A stretch of 64,000 nucleotides of DNA from NCBI RefSeq assembly GCF_026262505.1, contig NC_067206.1, positions 6,972,879 to 7,036,878 on the forward strand. Direction: 5' to 3'. The stretch is from Trichomonas vaginalis G3. Its lineage: Eukaryota > Parabasalia > Trichomonadida > Trichomonadidae. Shown here one piece after another: positions 48,373 through 57,880 of the stretch (position 1 is the stretch's first letter; every line of letters begins with the position of its first letter). Under the pieces are notes generated by a model. It did not search any database and was not told the origin of the DNA. It was given only the letters and a program-made list of their open reading frames with translations. Both the position numbers and the translations under genes were made by a program.

Positions 48373-48389
48373 TTGGGTAAAAATATAGA

Positions 48390-49961
48390 ATAGTTGAATT
48401 TATGTGTATAATAGAACCCACTCGTACCAAGCTTTACTTTCTTCCTGACTGAGTTTTTAACTCTTCTTTTTCCTTCATTGGCACTACTTTCACTAGATGA
48501 AGTTACTTCTTCACTATTTTCACTTTGTTCTACTCTTCTCTTCTTCTTTGGTGTCGCTTTTGGTAACTTGCCCTCTGCTTCAAGTTTGTGCATCTTTGCC
48601 TCATGTTCACCTAGTATGTTGTAAATTTCCCATGTCCTTTTTGCCTTTGGGCTCTGCGCCCATCTCAGGTAACCTATATCTAGAAAGATTTTGTCATAGT
48701 TTGTATTTGAGTCTTCGCGTATTGTTTGCATGACTCTTTCCTGAGTTTCCGGTTCAAGCTCTTCAAAAATAGCTTGTCCATATGGAATAAGCTCGTTTCC
48801 AAATATATGTTTTTGTAGCCATTCTGGTTTTCTTTCCATGTTACCAATAATATCTTTTGTGAATGGGAAAGCTTTTACCCAATGTTTCAGTCTTGCGTCA
48901 TTTATTTCTGTGTGTGGTTTTATTTTGTCAAGGAACATGTTTTTCAATACTAACATTTCATTTGGTACTGTCCATTTGAGTTTTCTTAAAATTTCATCCC
49001 TTCTCAGTTCATTGTCTGCAAAGTAAGTTTTTATGACATTTTGTAAACTTTCGTTTGCAAGGTCATGTACAATAGGTTCTCTTCCTTCTATCTCCCTAAC
49101 TTTCTTTCTAAACTCTTCACCAAATATACCATCTCTATGGTTCGTGTAGTTCTTTGAGATAAATGTTCTAGAACGTCAGGGGTTATATTTCCATCAGCCA
49201 TGTTCATTTCATACTGGTCCAAATATCTGCATGTTTCATATCTTTCAATGGCATTAAAGCCGCGCTGAAAATACCAGCTATATCTGGTTCACCATTCACT
49301 TCCATTGCGTCTACAACTTCTTGGAATTGGTTTGTAAGTTTATGAACCACCTATCCGGATTAGCTTTATGACCCCATCTCATTGTAGTTCCATAGTCTGC
49401 AGAAACAAAGTAGGTTTGTTTCCATATTGGTTAGGTTCTGAATGAACTTTAAACAATGTTTCATTTCTATATGTTTTTGTTGAAATTTAACCTTTTATTT
49501 TCACCGAGTTCAGCCAAAGATTGAACGTTATATGGTCGTAAGTAAAAAAGGTTATTTGTATTGCGTACATTTTCTTTCAGTTCTTCCATTCTATGCTGAA
49601 TATTTTCATCTGATGTTGGAGTCTTTTGTATGTCGGCGAACATTTTTCGATATTCTTCTACTATGTCAGCCGAATTTTTCTTAGACTCTTGGAAAGATTC
49701 CATATTCTCCGCATACTCTTGTTGAGGGTCAAGATTTTTCGGCTGTTCCAAATCTTCATCTAGTTCTGTGAAGTTAGTTTCCAAAGGAGGGACTTGTTCG
49801 TTTCCTTCAGGCTCTTCTAGCTGTTGTTGCTGAACTATTTCTTCCATGTCTGGTTGTATCTGAACTTCTTCCTGTGGAGTTTCTTGTACCTCATCTGCTG
49901 GCATTTCATATATTCCGAGACCGTTTTTAACAAGTTCCCTATTTAAGCCATCCGCATTCAT
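48390..49961 (-). pseudogene. Large unknown structural-type gene of Mav-B
   Basis: The front (MNADGLNRELVKNGLGIYEM) is very acidic and Gln/Pro-rich (EEVQIQPDMEEIVQQQQLEE). The far end holds LKHWVKAFPFTKDIIGNMER, WLQKHIFGNELIPYGQAIFE and a basic/serine tail (ATPKKKRRVEQSENSEEVTS) with a possible nuclear-localisation-like PKKKRRV. It lies upstream of the capsid candidate on the same strand. Broken at about five to eight places. Family unknown. Confidence 0.45.
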
Positions 49962-50001
49962 AACCCTTCTTCTTTCGTTCCGTCTCTATTTTTTACGCGT
50001 T

Positions 50002-51650
50002 TCATGAAGATAGTTGAATATCATTTATCTCTGACACCAAATATCTCGGAGTAAATTCATCCATGTCATTTGGATGATATGCTATTAAATCATATCCCTT
50101 AGCGAGCTTGTATTTTCCAGGTTTGAAATTATATCCCATTTGGTGCTGAACCATTAAGCTAAATAGGTTCGGGTCAGTATTTCCTTCCTTGAACTTTCTA
50201 ATAGCTTCTTTATATCTGTCACTAAAGTCAAGAGTATCTGGGTAACCATAATTTTCCTTAAGCATTTTTAAGAATTCTTGGTTTCCTTGTTCTCTACTTC
50301 TTTTATGTCCTTGCTTGTTTGTGGTTGTTGTGCAGGGTTTTGAACTGTTGTTGTTGTGTGTTGGATTTTGAACTGTTGGTTGCTTTGCTGGTTGTGGAGG
50401 TGGTTGTTGTGCTGGTTTTGGTTGTGGTGCAGGGTTTTGAACTGTTGGTTTTGGTTGTTGTTGTTGTGCTGGGTTTTGAACTGTTGGTTGTTGTGCAGGG
50501 TTTTGAACTGTTGGTTGTTGTGTTGGTTTTGGTGCATGCCTGTGTCTGTGTCCATGTGACGATGTAAATGTTTTAGGTAGTCCTGGTGCAGGTGCTTCTC
50601 TTGGAGGGTTTGGTGGTATATAAGTTCCACCAGCTGGCACATATGTTCCATCTGCAGCATAATGTCCTACCTGACTTTTCGTTTTTAAGAAAGCATTTAC
50701 TAGGTCTGTTTTGGTCTGTTGTAACTCTTTTTCTTGACTTTCCACAACAGTTGCTCTAACGGCGTCATAGGCACTTTTAACTGCCTGTCTCGTTGCTGCA
50801 TCTGTTATTTTCGTCATATTTTGTGCTACTTCTCTTAACTCTTTGTCGAAACCTTCAGACTTCAGTTTCTTTCCAGATGAGAAGTCGTTCACTAGTTTCA
50901 CCTTACTATGAAGAGCTTCGAAGGCGTTCTTAAAGTCAGCATTCATTAAAGCTTCATTTGAACTGTCTTCATCCGTTGTATTTTTGTCCTTATTGACCCT
51001 ATATAGTTGGGCTGCTTTAGCGTTGGCTTGGGCATCTAACCAGTCATTATTAGCTTTTATATATTCTGCGCTTTTCATTGCCTTTTGCATGGCTGCGTCG
51101 TTATTTTTACTTTCTTGTGCTAAGTTTCATACTGTACGGTTTGGTTTTGCAACTGTAAAAGTTTTTCTGCCTTTACATTTGCTTCAACTTTCTTTTTATA
51201 CTCATCGCTATCCATATATGTCTTCAGGGCTTTTTGTTTTATCTCTTCATCTTTCAGTACTTTATATTGAGTAGTATGGTTTTTCAAATTTATAACATCT
51301 TGTTCCATTTTTGCTACTTCTGCTGCTTTTTCTGACACTTTTTTCGCATATTCCTCTGTACTTAGTTCTTTCAGTTGTTCTTCTTCTTCTTTTTCTCTAC
51401 GTTTAACTCATTGAGTTTCTTTGTGTGTCTGTCATATTCTAGTTTCTTTTCGTTTTCACTTATTTGTTTCTGTATGTCTATGTTTGACTTTTTGACATCT
51501 GTTATTTGATTTTTGAGTGAACTCAAATTCATTTGACTTTGAGGGTTATAAGCTGTTCCGTCTGCAGCTCCACCATAGCCTGCCATTTTCGCTAAAAGTG
51601 CCGCTCTTAAACCTCCACTCTGTGCACCAATAACTCGGTTTAAAAGCATA
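50002..51650 (-). pseudogene. Coiled-coil protein with QQPTVQNPA repeats
   Basis: The front is MLLNRVIGAQSGGLRAALLA followed by a long coiled coil (NQITDVKKSNIDIQKQISEN). The middle is helical and Lys/Ala-rich. The distal third has a Pro/Gln repeat region of QQPTVQNPA units (complement of about 50340-50530) and an end with FKPGKYKLAKGYDLIAYHPN. It is probably a long internal virion or tether-type protein. One or two breaks. The antisense of the repeat gives long Trp/Leu/Val-rich frames that are not genes. Confidence 0.5.
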
Positions 51651-51726
51651 GGGTTGCCTTATTGTTGCACATAGTGGGGTAATTCATCATTTGTTGTTGC
51701 AACTGTTGTTGTGGTGTCAGTTTTAC

Positions 51727-51786
51727 TTATGGATGTTTCAATGCTCTCTTCCTCTTACGTATATTCTTACGTAGCTTACGTGGCAT
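51727..51786 (-). CDS. Tiny basic peptide (19 residues)
   Basis: MPRKLRKNIRKRKRALKHP has 10 basic residues plus one His. It recalls small core peptides of adeno-like viruses in charge only. It may be the start of a longer gene. Low certainty. Confidence 0.25.
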   Translation of the reverse strand: MPRKLRKNIRKRKRALKHP

Positions 51787-52257
51787 TTTAAGTGAAGTAA
51801 AAAACGGTTTTTGACAGATGTTTATATGACACTTTTTGTTCAGCACAAAAAACTACTCGGTCAAAGTGTTGTCAGTTTTGTAAAATAACCGTCCTATCTC
51901 ATTCTATAAGGGGAAAAGGCTTCTCAAAGTTTACTTCCTTGGAACGCCTGTCTTTCCTGTAGCGACGATAGACCCTTACTTGTCCGGACAAAGTTATACT
52001 ATTTTGAGTGCTCTACAAAAAAGTCAACGGCGACGACTCTCAAAAACCGTTGTGTAAAAAGTTTTACCGTTGGACAAAAAAAGTATATATATAGAAAACA
52101 AAAAACGTTTATAGTTCATTCAATATTTGAGATGGAACGGTTTGCCAACGGTAACTATTAAATAAAATAAAAAAATAGAGGGGGTCTCCGTTGGTAAAAA
52201 CCGTTTATTTTAAACTTTTCTATGAGTAGTCCGAAAAAAACAGTTTATTTTTCATAA
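51787..52257. other. Divergent intergenic interval, no gene
   Basis: It separates the leftward block (41765-51786) from the rightward gene at 52258. Short words CCGTTG/CAACGG and AAAACCGTT recur in both orientations (52028-52210), and TATATATATAG is at 52086. It is a possible promoter or origin region; no reading frame is seen. Confidence 0.45.
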
Positions 52258-53440
52258 TGGAAAGAAAAAAGTGTCGCAAACAATTCGTCGACTACCCTGC
52301 AGTTAAATTTCTACAACTTATCGTCCCATTCTCAAAACTCTTACGACCTCCTATAATACCAAAGCAACTTCCTCATACAATTCAAGACAATTTGTCCAAC
52401 AATTTGAGTTCTTCTTCTCAAAACACAACAGATACAGTTGTCCAAACAGCACCAGAACAAGTTCACATAGTTCTACAATTCAAGACAAATTGTCCAACAA
52501 TTTGAGTTCTTTCTCTTCTCAAAACACAACAGAAACATCTGAAACAGATTTACAACCAGCACCAGAACAAGTTTCACATAGTTCTACAAGTATGTTAACA
52601 AGAGCACAATTTCAAGATTTAATTTCTCTTGAACAATATTCGAGTAACGAAACACAAACCGACGACTGTAACCTCTCGCTACCCGAATCCATTCAAAGAA
52701 AATACGCCATGAAAAGACTGAAATTGTTGTATAAACTTTCTTAACAATTGGGGAGTCGAAGACAACTCAGATTATAGTGAAATGTTTAACAAGTCATAGA
52801 ATCTGTTAAACCCATTGAAAACGACATAAAAAATCCCGGTGTTCTTGTAGACCTTTTTGCCTCAAAATTACCAGTTACAACCAATCTAATAGCAACACAA
52901 GCTATAGAGCAATTTATTTTATGTTTTCCCAAGCAATATAGACAACACCTGAGGGAAACAAGAATAGGAAAATTTCAATTGGTGTATCCTACAACATACA
53001 ACTATTACGAAGAAGCAAATGAATATGGAGAACTCTCATTCCATTTCACACTTTCAGTTCCTGAGGGAAAAGAAAAGCAATCTATCAGATGACAATCTCT
53101 TGCAGGATGTGGAAAACCCCACATAATAACTACTGTTGCAATTGACAACCTGCAAGAGTCGAAGACGATGTTTTGTTCGGTCCATTGCTGGTTTTGGCAT
53201 GGGAGAAACAATTCCAATTTCCCATTTCACAGAAAACTCAGCACAACATTTTCAAAATGTAGAATTCGTGTCTTACGACCATCAAAAGTTCCTGCTAACA
53301 AAACCAAAGAAACAATTTGCTCAATATTTGTTGCTGGTCATGTGGTGACAAAGAGCCATCAGATACTGACTATGAAGAAGAGGAGGAGGAAGAAGAAACG
53401 ATAGCGATGTCGTTCTTATCGAATAAAAACTTTAATTTCT
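52258..53440 (+). pseudogene. Unknown terminal gene of Mav-B with internal duplication
   Basis: The front MERKKCRKQFVDYPAVKFLQ is followed by two near-identical Ser/Asn/Gln stretches (NNLSSSSQNTTDT and NNLSSFSSQNTTETSE; 52380-52470 and 52480-52580). Later parts read LVDLFASKLPVTTNLIATQA and YRQHLRETRIGKFQLVYPTT, and the region ends in an acidic run. ACAGTTTATTTTTCATA precedes the ATG. Broken at about six places. Unknown family. Confidence 0.45.
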
Positions 53441-53470
53441 TACTATATAATTTTTTAGTTCTCCTCTAGG

Positions 53471-53524
53471 TTTTTTAGGGGCTAGAAGGGGCGCAGCCCC
53501 TGGAAGCCCCACTTCCTTTTTTTT
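53471..53524 (-). repeat. Right terminal repeat of Mav-B
   Basis: The inverted counterpart of 28342-28396, with CTAGAAGGGGCGCAGCCCC and CCCCACTTCC plus eight T. Followed directly by the remaining 40 bp of the Kolobok repeat. Confidence 0.8.
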
Positions 53525-53768
53525 GGCACTCTCAAAACTCTAGAATTTTGAGTTTACTATACCCTTAAATACTTGAATGTTTTAACTTTTACATTATCAT
53601 ATAGACTCTCAAATTATTGATTGGAAACGGTTTGAGGGTTATCAATTTAAAAAATTGTGAGTTTTTTAGATTTTTGGCAATGAGTTTTAAAAATTTGTGA
53701 GTGAGAATGTGTGTTGATGCTTGGCACTTTGAAGGAAGAGTTCTGGGTTCACAATTATTAATAATGTT

Positions 53769-54234
53769 AAAAATTGCACCCAATTTTTAGCCATTTTGGC
53801 TTAGAACTATGGTCTGCGAGGTACATAGATAGAATCAGTACCTCGCAGACTATAGTTCTCTATATGGCGCCGAAAATTTTTTGTGGGAAATGTCGTCGCA
53901 TTTCACCAAAAATTTTCGGCGCCATAGGAAGAATTGGAGGGTGTGAGATACTATTACATGCTATAGTACTCACACCCTCCAATTCTTAGCCAAAATGGCT
54001 AAAAATTGGGTGCAATTTTTTACATTGCACCAATTTTTAGCCATTTTGGCTGAGAACTATGGTCTGCGAGGTACATAGATAGAATCAGTACCTCGCAGAC
54101 TATAGTTCTCTATATGGCGCCGAAAATTTTTTGGTGAAATGTCGTCGCATTTCACCAAAAATTTTTCGGCGCCATAGGAAGAATTGGAGGGTGTGAGATA
54201 CTATTACATGCTATAGTATACTCACACCCTCCAA
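53769..54234. repeat. Two tandem multi-hairpin foldback repeats
   Basis: Copy 1 (53769-54020) is bounded by 33-bp inverted repeats (AAAAATTGCACCCAATTTTT... in both directions). It holds three hairpins: 53805-53857 (AACTATGGTCTGCGAGGTAC arm), 53864-53925 (ATGGCGCCGAAAATTTTTTG arm) and 53929-53987 (AAGAATTGGAGGGTGTGAGA arm). Copy 2 (about 54023-54234) repeats all three but lacks the right bounding repeat. Confidence 0.85.
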
Positions 54235-54796
54235 ATCCCAATCAAAATCGCATAAAATTTGCTACTTATCTTCAGATTACCTCCCATTATAAAATATATC
54301 ATTGCTATCTCTTCTCTATACTTCCACTCTATTGTATTTAAAAATATAAAATTTTTTGATAATATATTTTTATATCTTGAATTTTCAAACAATATATTCA
54401 CAGATAATATAATGGGAAATCTATCTCAACCTAGCCTTAAAGTACCAAACTCCTGCTTGCATTCTCACTCACAAATATTAAACATCCATCTCCAAAAAAC
54501 TAAATTCTTCACAATTTTTTTAAAATTGAGAACATAAAAACGTATGCATTCAATAATTTAAGATACTAACAAATATACAAACTTCAAATATCAGATATTA
54601 ACGTTTTTCAATTAAAAAAATATCATTTTGCTTTTCAATTCGAACATAAATCTTAAATATTTTTAATTAATATCTGATTTACAGCATTATTATCCATTTA
54701 TAAATCTGACAAATAAATGACAAAACCATCAGAAATAGTGTCACTTTTTGTCAAAAGTGAAGTCACGCTATTTTTCATGCACAACAGTTGCAATAC
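54235..54796. other. Interval without gene
   Basis: Part of it (about 54435-54560) is an inverted, diverged match to 53577-53740 (words AATTTGTGAGTGAGAATG and GCACTTTGAAGG). The hairpin pair therefore sits in a larger inverted-repeat unit. The 33-bp word pairing with 25129-25161 is at 54749-54781. Confidence 0.6.
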
Positions 54797-55011
54797 TTTT
54801 GTAAGTGAGAACGTTTATTTTTTACAGTAGTGAAGTCGTTTGTGAAAACATTAGTGAGGTGAAGTGGTTGGCGGCTTTATAAATATTTAAGGTTAAATTA
54901 ATATCGTTTTGTGTTGTAAAATATACGTTAATGGTTTTGTAAAGTGTCAAAACAGCTAAGTGGTGTACGGAGGCGCGCAGTGCCACAGTACACGACTTAG
55001 GTATACTAACT
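54797..55011. mobile_element. Lone Maverick terminus
   Basis: It follows the same word order as 16586-16748: AAGTGAGAACGTTTATTTTT, TGGTTGGCGGCTTT, TAAAGTGTCAAAA, GGCGCGCAGTGCCAC and GTATACTAACT. No Maverick gene adjoins it. Either the rest was deleted or only an end was captured. Confidence 0.75.
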
Positions 55012-55106
55012 ACTTTTATGGATATGAATAAATGTTGGTATACATTAACTAAAATAAGTCTGTATTCTATACTTTATTAATAAAACAATAATATATGATT
55101 TGAAAA

Positions 55107-56411
55107 CTAGTGAATATAATCAATAAATGAGATGTTTGGTGTTGGTTTAGGAAAATGTCCTGTAATTGATGTTTCAACACCAACTTTGATAGCTTCAATA
55201 GAAAGAGGAATGTCAACATTAAAACTATCATGGTGATTATAAAGATGAATGAAATAAATAACTTTGATGTGAACAGAAAGAATGGAATAAACAACTGCAT
55301 AGTCAAACATCTCATTGCTTGCAATAATAACAACTGTGTTTGGATGCATGAAAATTGTTTTAACTGCATTGCTTCCTGTTGGAAGGAAAACACACTTGAT
55401 CGATGGATAAAACTTTGCATATGATTCAATTGATCCAAGTCGATCTTCAATTTCCTCGAATTCTACTTCCTTTATATTACTTCGAACAGCTGTGATGAGA
55501 TCCTTAATATTATTAATATGTCTTCTAATCGAAAGAGCTCGATTCATAATAACATATTTGGTTGGTTTTATGTCTAATGTTCGAAAATAAATTTTCAAAT
55601 GATCAACAAGTTTTTGCAGAGGAACACCAAAGTGCATAAGATGTGGGCGACCTTCAATGGCAACAGCGAGAAGATCAGCATGGACCCATTCGTTATGTGT
55701 AAGATAGATATAACGACGAACACCAACTGCTTTAAGAACATCTTCACCAAATTTTCTTGTTTGTTCTGATAAGATGACAACACATTCTTCTAAGAAATCA
55801 CTTGGAACTATCATCAAAGGAGATAAATAATCATGGATAAAATGACCAAAATTATACATCCAAGTATGTCCAAATACACATGCTTTATCACAGTCCAAAA
55901 CAACAGGACCATCTCCATAAGCGCGAATTCCAATTGGTGCTGAATCAAATGGAGGTCTAATTATATGATTGTCTATAGCAAACTCCCCAAATTCATTCGC
56001 ATAAGCATTTTTGTAGATAGCGATTTTTCCTTTGAAATTATTCACAAAATCTTTAGTTTGATTTGTTGCATATCTAGGAACGTATCTAAGGTTTGAATAA
56101 TATTTGCTGTATTGAATTTTGTCGGAGTTCTTTAAAAAACCAAAGAAGTTTCCGTCTGGAGGATTTTCGTATGTTAAATGCATAGGAATTAACTGATCTA
56201 AATATTCAGGATATAATCCATCTTTGATACCCTGAATTTTGACCGCTTTGTTGTGATTTAAAGTCAAATATTTATATTTTTCAACACAGTTAGTAAAAAT
56301 TTGAATTCTTTTTAAGGTGAAATTAATATTTGGGCTGCCTTCTGATATAAGATTATAGCAAGAAAATAATATTATATATGGAACCAGCGAAGATAGAAGC
56401 TGACAAAGCAT
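55107..56411 (-). CDS. GT61-like glycosyltransferase B, intact copy
   Basis: The protein has 434 residues. It begins with a signal anchor (MLCQLLSSLVPYIILFSCYN) that would place the catalytic part in the secretory lumen. The GT61/DUF563-like core is CDKACVFGHTWMYNFGHFIH, IVPSDFLEECVVILSEQTRK, GRPHLMHFGVPLQKLVDHLK, KYVIMNRALSIRRHI, YAKFYPSIKCVFLPTGSNAV and PNTVVIIASNEMFDYAV. The H-x-x-F-G-H-F-x-x-D block is the family's N-terminal metal/donor region, and the GSNAVKTIFM block the C-terminal one. The substrate is not known; surface glycans are plausible. A TCATC element lies about 30 bases upstream of the ATG. The first 314 codons are duplicated in the chimeric frame at 22603-24879. Confidence 0.82.
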   Translation of the reverse strand: MLCQLLSSLVPYIILFSCYNLISEGSPNINFTLKRIQIFTNCVEKYKYLTLNHNKAVKIQGIKDGLYPEYLDQLIPMHLTYENPPDGNFFGFLKNSDKIQYSKYYSNLRYVPRYATNQTKDFVNNFKGKIAIYKNAYANEFGEFAIDNHIIRPPFDSAPIGIRAYGDGPVVLDCDKACVFGHTWMYNFGHFIHDYLSPLMIVPSDFLEECVVILSEQTRKFGEDVLKAVGVRRYIYLTHNEWVHADLLAVAIEGRPHLMHFGVPLQKLVDHLKIYFRTLDIKPTKYVIMNRALSIRRHINNIKDLITAVRSNIKEVEFEEIEDRLGSIESYAKFYPSIKCVFLPTGSNAVKTIFMHPNTVVIIASNEMFDYAVVYSILSVHIKVIYFIHLYNHHDSFNVDIPLSIEAIKVGVETSITGHFPKPTPNISFIDYIH

Positions 56412-57540
56412 GTAAAAAGTGGCAGTGTGTCAAGATGAAACCTGCTCCCAAATTAATTTTAAAATTATAGTGTTGTTAAAAATATCAAAAATATCAATAA
56501 GATTCTTGCAAATCATCAAAAATAATTGTATTTTAAAAAACGATCAAATTATCCTTCCATTATTTTAAACTTAAATTAGTTTTTATGATTGACTAAAGCA
56601 ATCATATTTATTCATCATTAAATAAACAAACAAATAATATTTGAGAGTTATTTCAAAAAAAACACATTGAATTTATTAATTTGTCTCAATTTCAGTATTA
56701 TAAATTTTTATAATTTCAATATTTTGAAATACACTTTTTAATATTTCAATATTTATGATATTTCAATGTATTAAGTGGTCTCAAATTGAGCTTCTCAAAT
56801 ATAAGTTGGCCTATTCAAATAATAAAATTAAATAATATTTAAAATAATAAATAAAAGTGATTGAGGTCATAACAAAACGGTTGTTTCAGTCATTAATTCT
56901 TAAAAATAAAAAGGGTAAAAACTAAATAAAATGGGTAAAATTCAATAGTGTCTGTGCTATCGTTCAATTTGAAGGTGTCTTTTGAAACCGCAAGACACAT
57001 TGAATTTTTGAATAGTGTATTATGGTTTGACAGACACCAATGAAAAAAATAAAATGATATTTATTTTAAATATATAAGATCCTTATATAAAATATAAATA
57101 TTTTATCGTTTTATTTTCTTGTTTTAGAAATGTTTTTTATTGAAAAATCAATAAAACTAACTCCAAAATAAAATTTTTGATTTAAAGACACTATGATGAC
57201 ACCAGGCAAATCTTCCAAGACACCTATCGTCGGGAATCTAACAACCCTATAAAATTACAACTATATATAATTAATATTTTCATTTTTGTTTCTTGTGATG
57301 AATGACTTTTGAATTAATTATGCCTGCATATTCTAAGGTACAAAATGATTCCACAAGGCATGTAGGCCCTAAAAAATCAATTACCAGTAATTAATTATGG
57401 CTCGGAACAGTTAATAATCTTCAGAATTAGAAGATTGATATTAAAATTGTGAAGATTATATTTTATTTTTGATTCGGCCTCTTAAATTATTTAATTGTAG
57501 TTTGATTCCTTAAGTTATTATAGAAAGTAAATACTCAAAA

Positions 57541-57672
57541 ATATTTCAATAGTAATCATTTGAATTGGTGTCTATTCCATGAGAAATGAGTAAGTTTGCA
57601 ATACTTTTTTCAATAAATTTTATTGTGCATAATGTAGAGGAGTATCACCTTCATGAACAGTTGTGGATTTGG
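57541..57672 (-). pseudogene. Ankyrin-repeat relic, second copy
   Basis: It is the reverse-strand equivalent of 19085-19215 (GDTPLHYA, then IANLLISHGIDTNSN in another frame). It lies downstream of GT61-A. No other gene is seen between 56493 and 57880; that interval matches 18881-19967 plus 21565-21807 in inverted orientation. Confidence 0.7.
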
Positions 57673-57880
57673 GATTTAAATTTCATTTTTTCAGGATTTC
57701 TTATTCACTTATATTTAATTACTGCATATTAACAAGTAATCGATCAATAATTCGTTCATTATACAATCACAAAATGTTTTGCCCATAAAAGTTTTGTTCA
57801 AGAGAAAAATTATCAAATAAATTCTTCAACATACTTTGCGATGATTCATAACATTGATTGCTTGTTGATTATATTTCAAT

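Larger units (their letters stand above)
28342..53524. mobile_element. Maverick/Polinton element B (Mav-B), 25.2 kb
   Basis: Both ends are present. Left AAAAAAAAGG-TAGTGGGGCTTCCAGG and right, inverted, AAAAAAAAGG-AAGTGGGGCTTCCAGG form terminal repeats of about 55 bp. It lies inside the Kolobok right repeat, and GGC(A) occurs at both junctions. Parts: adenine methyltransferase, small virion-type genes, two penton-like genes, a phage-like fibre, integrase, a decayed KilA-N module, packaging ATPase, SF3 helicase, major capsid candidate and long structural-type genes. No PolB was seen. It is broken at dozens of places, mostly in the centre and right half; several genes on the left are whole. Confidence 0.88.
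25378..53564. mobile_element. Kolobok-type DNA transposon, split by Mav-B
   Basis: The outer ends are GGGTATAGTCCAC (25378) and its inverted counterpart ending at 53564, each flanked by TTAA (25374-25377 and 53565-53568). This is the Kolobok target duplication. Without Mav-B the element is about 3.0 kb. The left inverted repeat is 25378-25476. The right repeat is in two parts, 28282-28341 and 53525-53564, because Mav-B inserted inside it. The transposase is open at 26700-27992. From 25477 to 26699 no gene is seen. Confidence 0.88.

Noticed and set aside
50319-50567. Plus-strand frames rich in Trp/Leu/Val/Cys
   Set aside because: They are the antisense of the QQPTVQNPA repeat on the minus strand; low complexity, no start context.
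54259-54537. 92-residue frame after the foldback repeats
   Set aside because: It lies in the diverged inverted arm of the repeat and is AT-rich, with no family resemblance.
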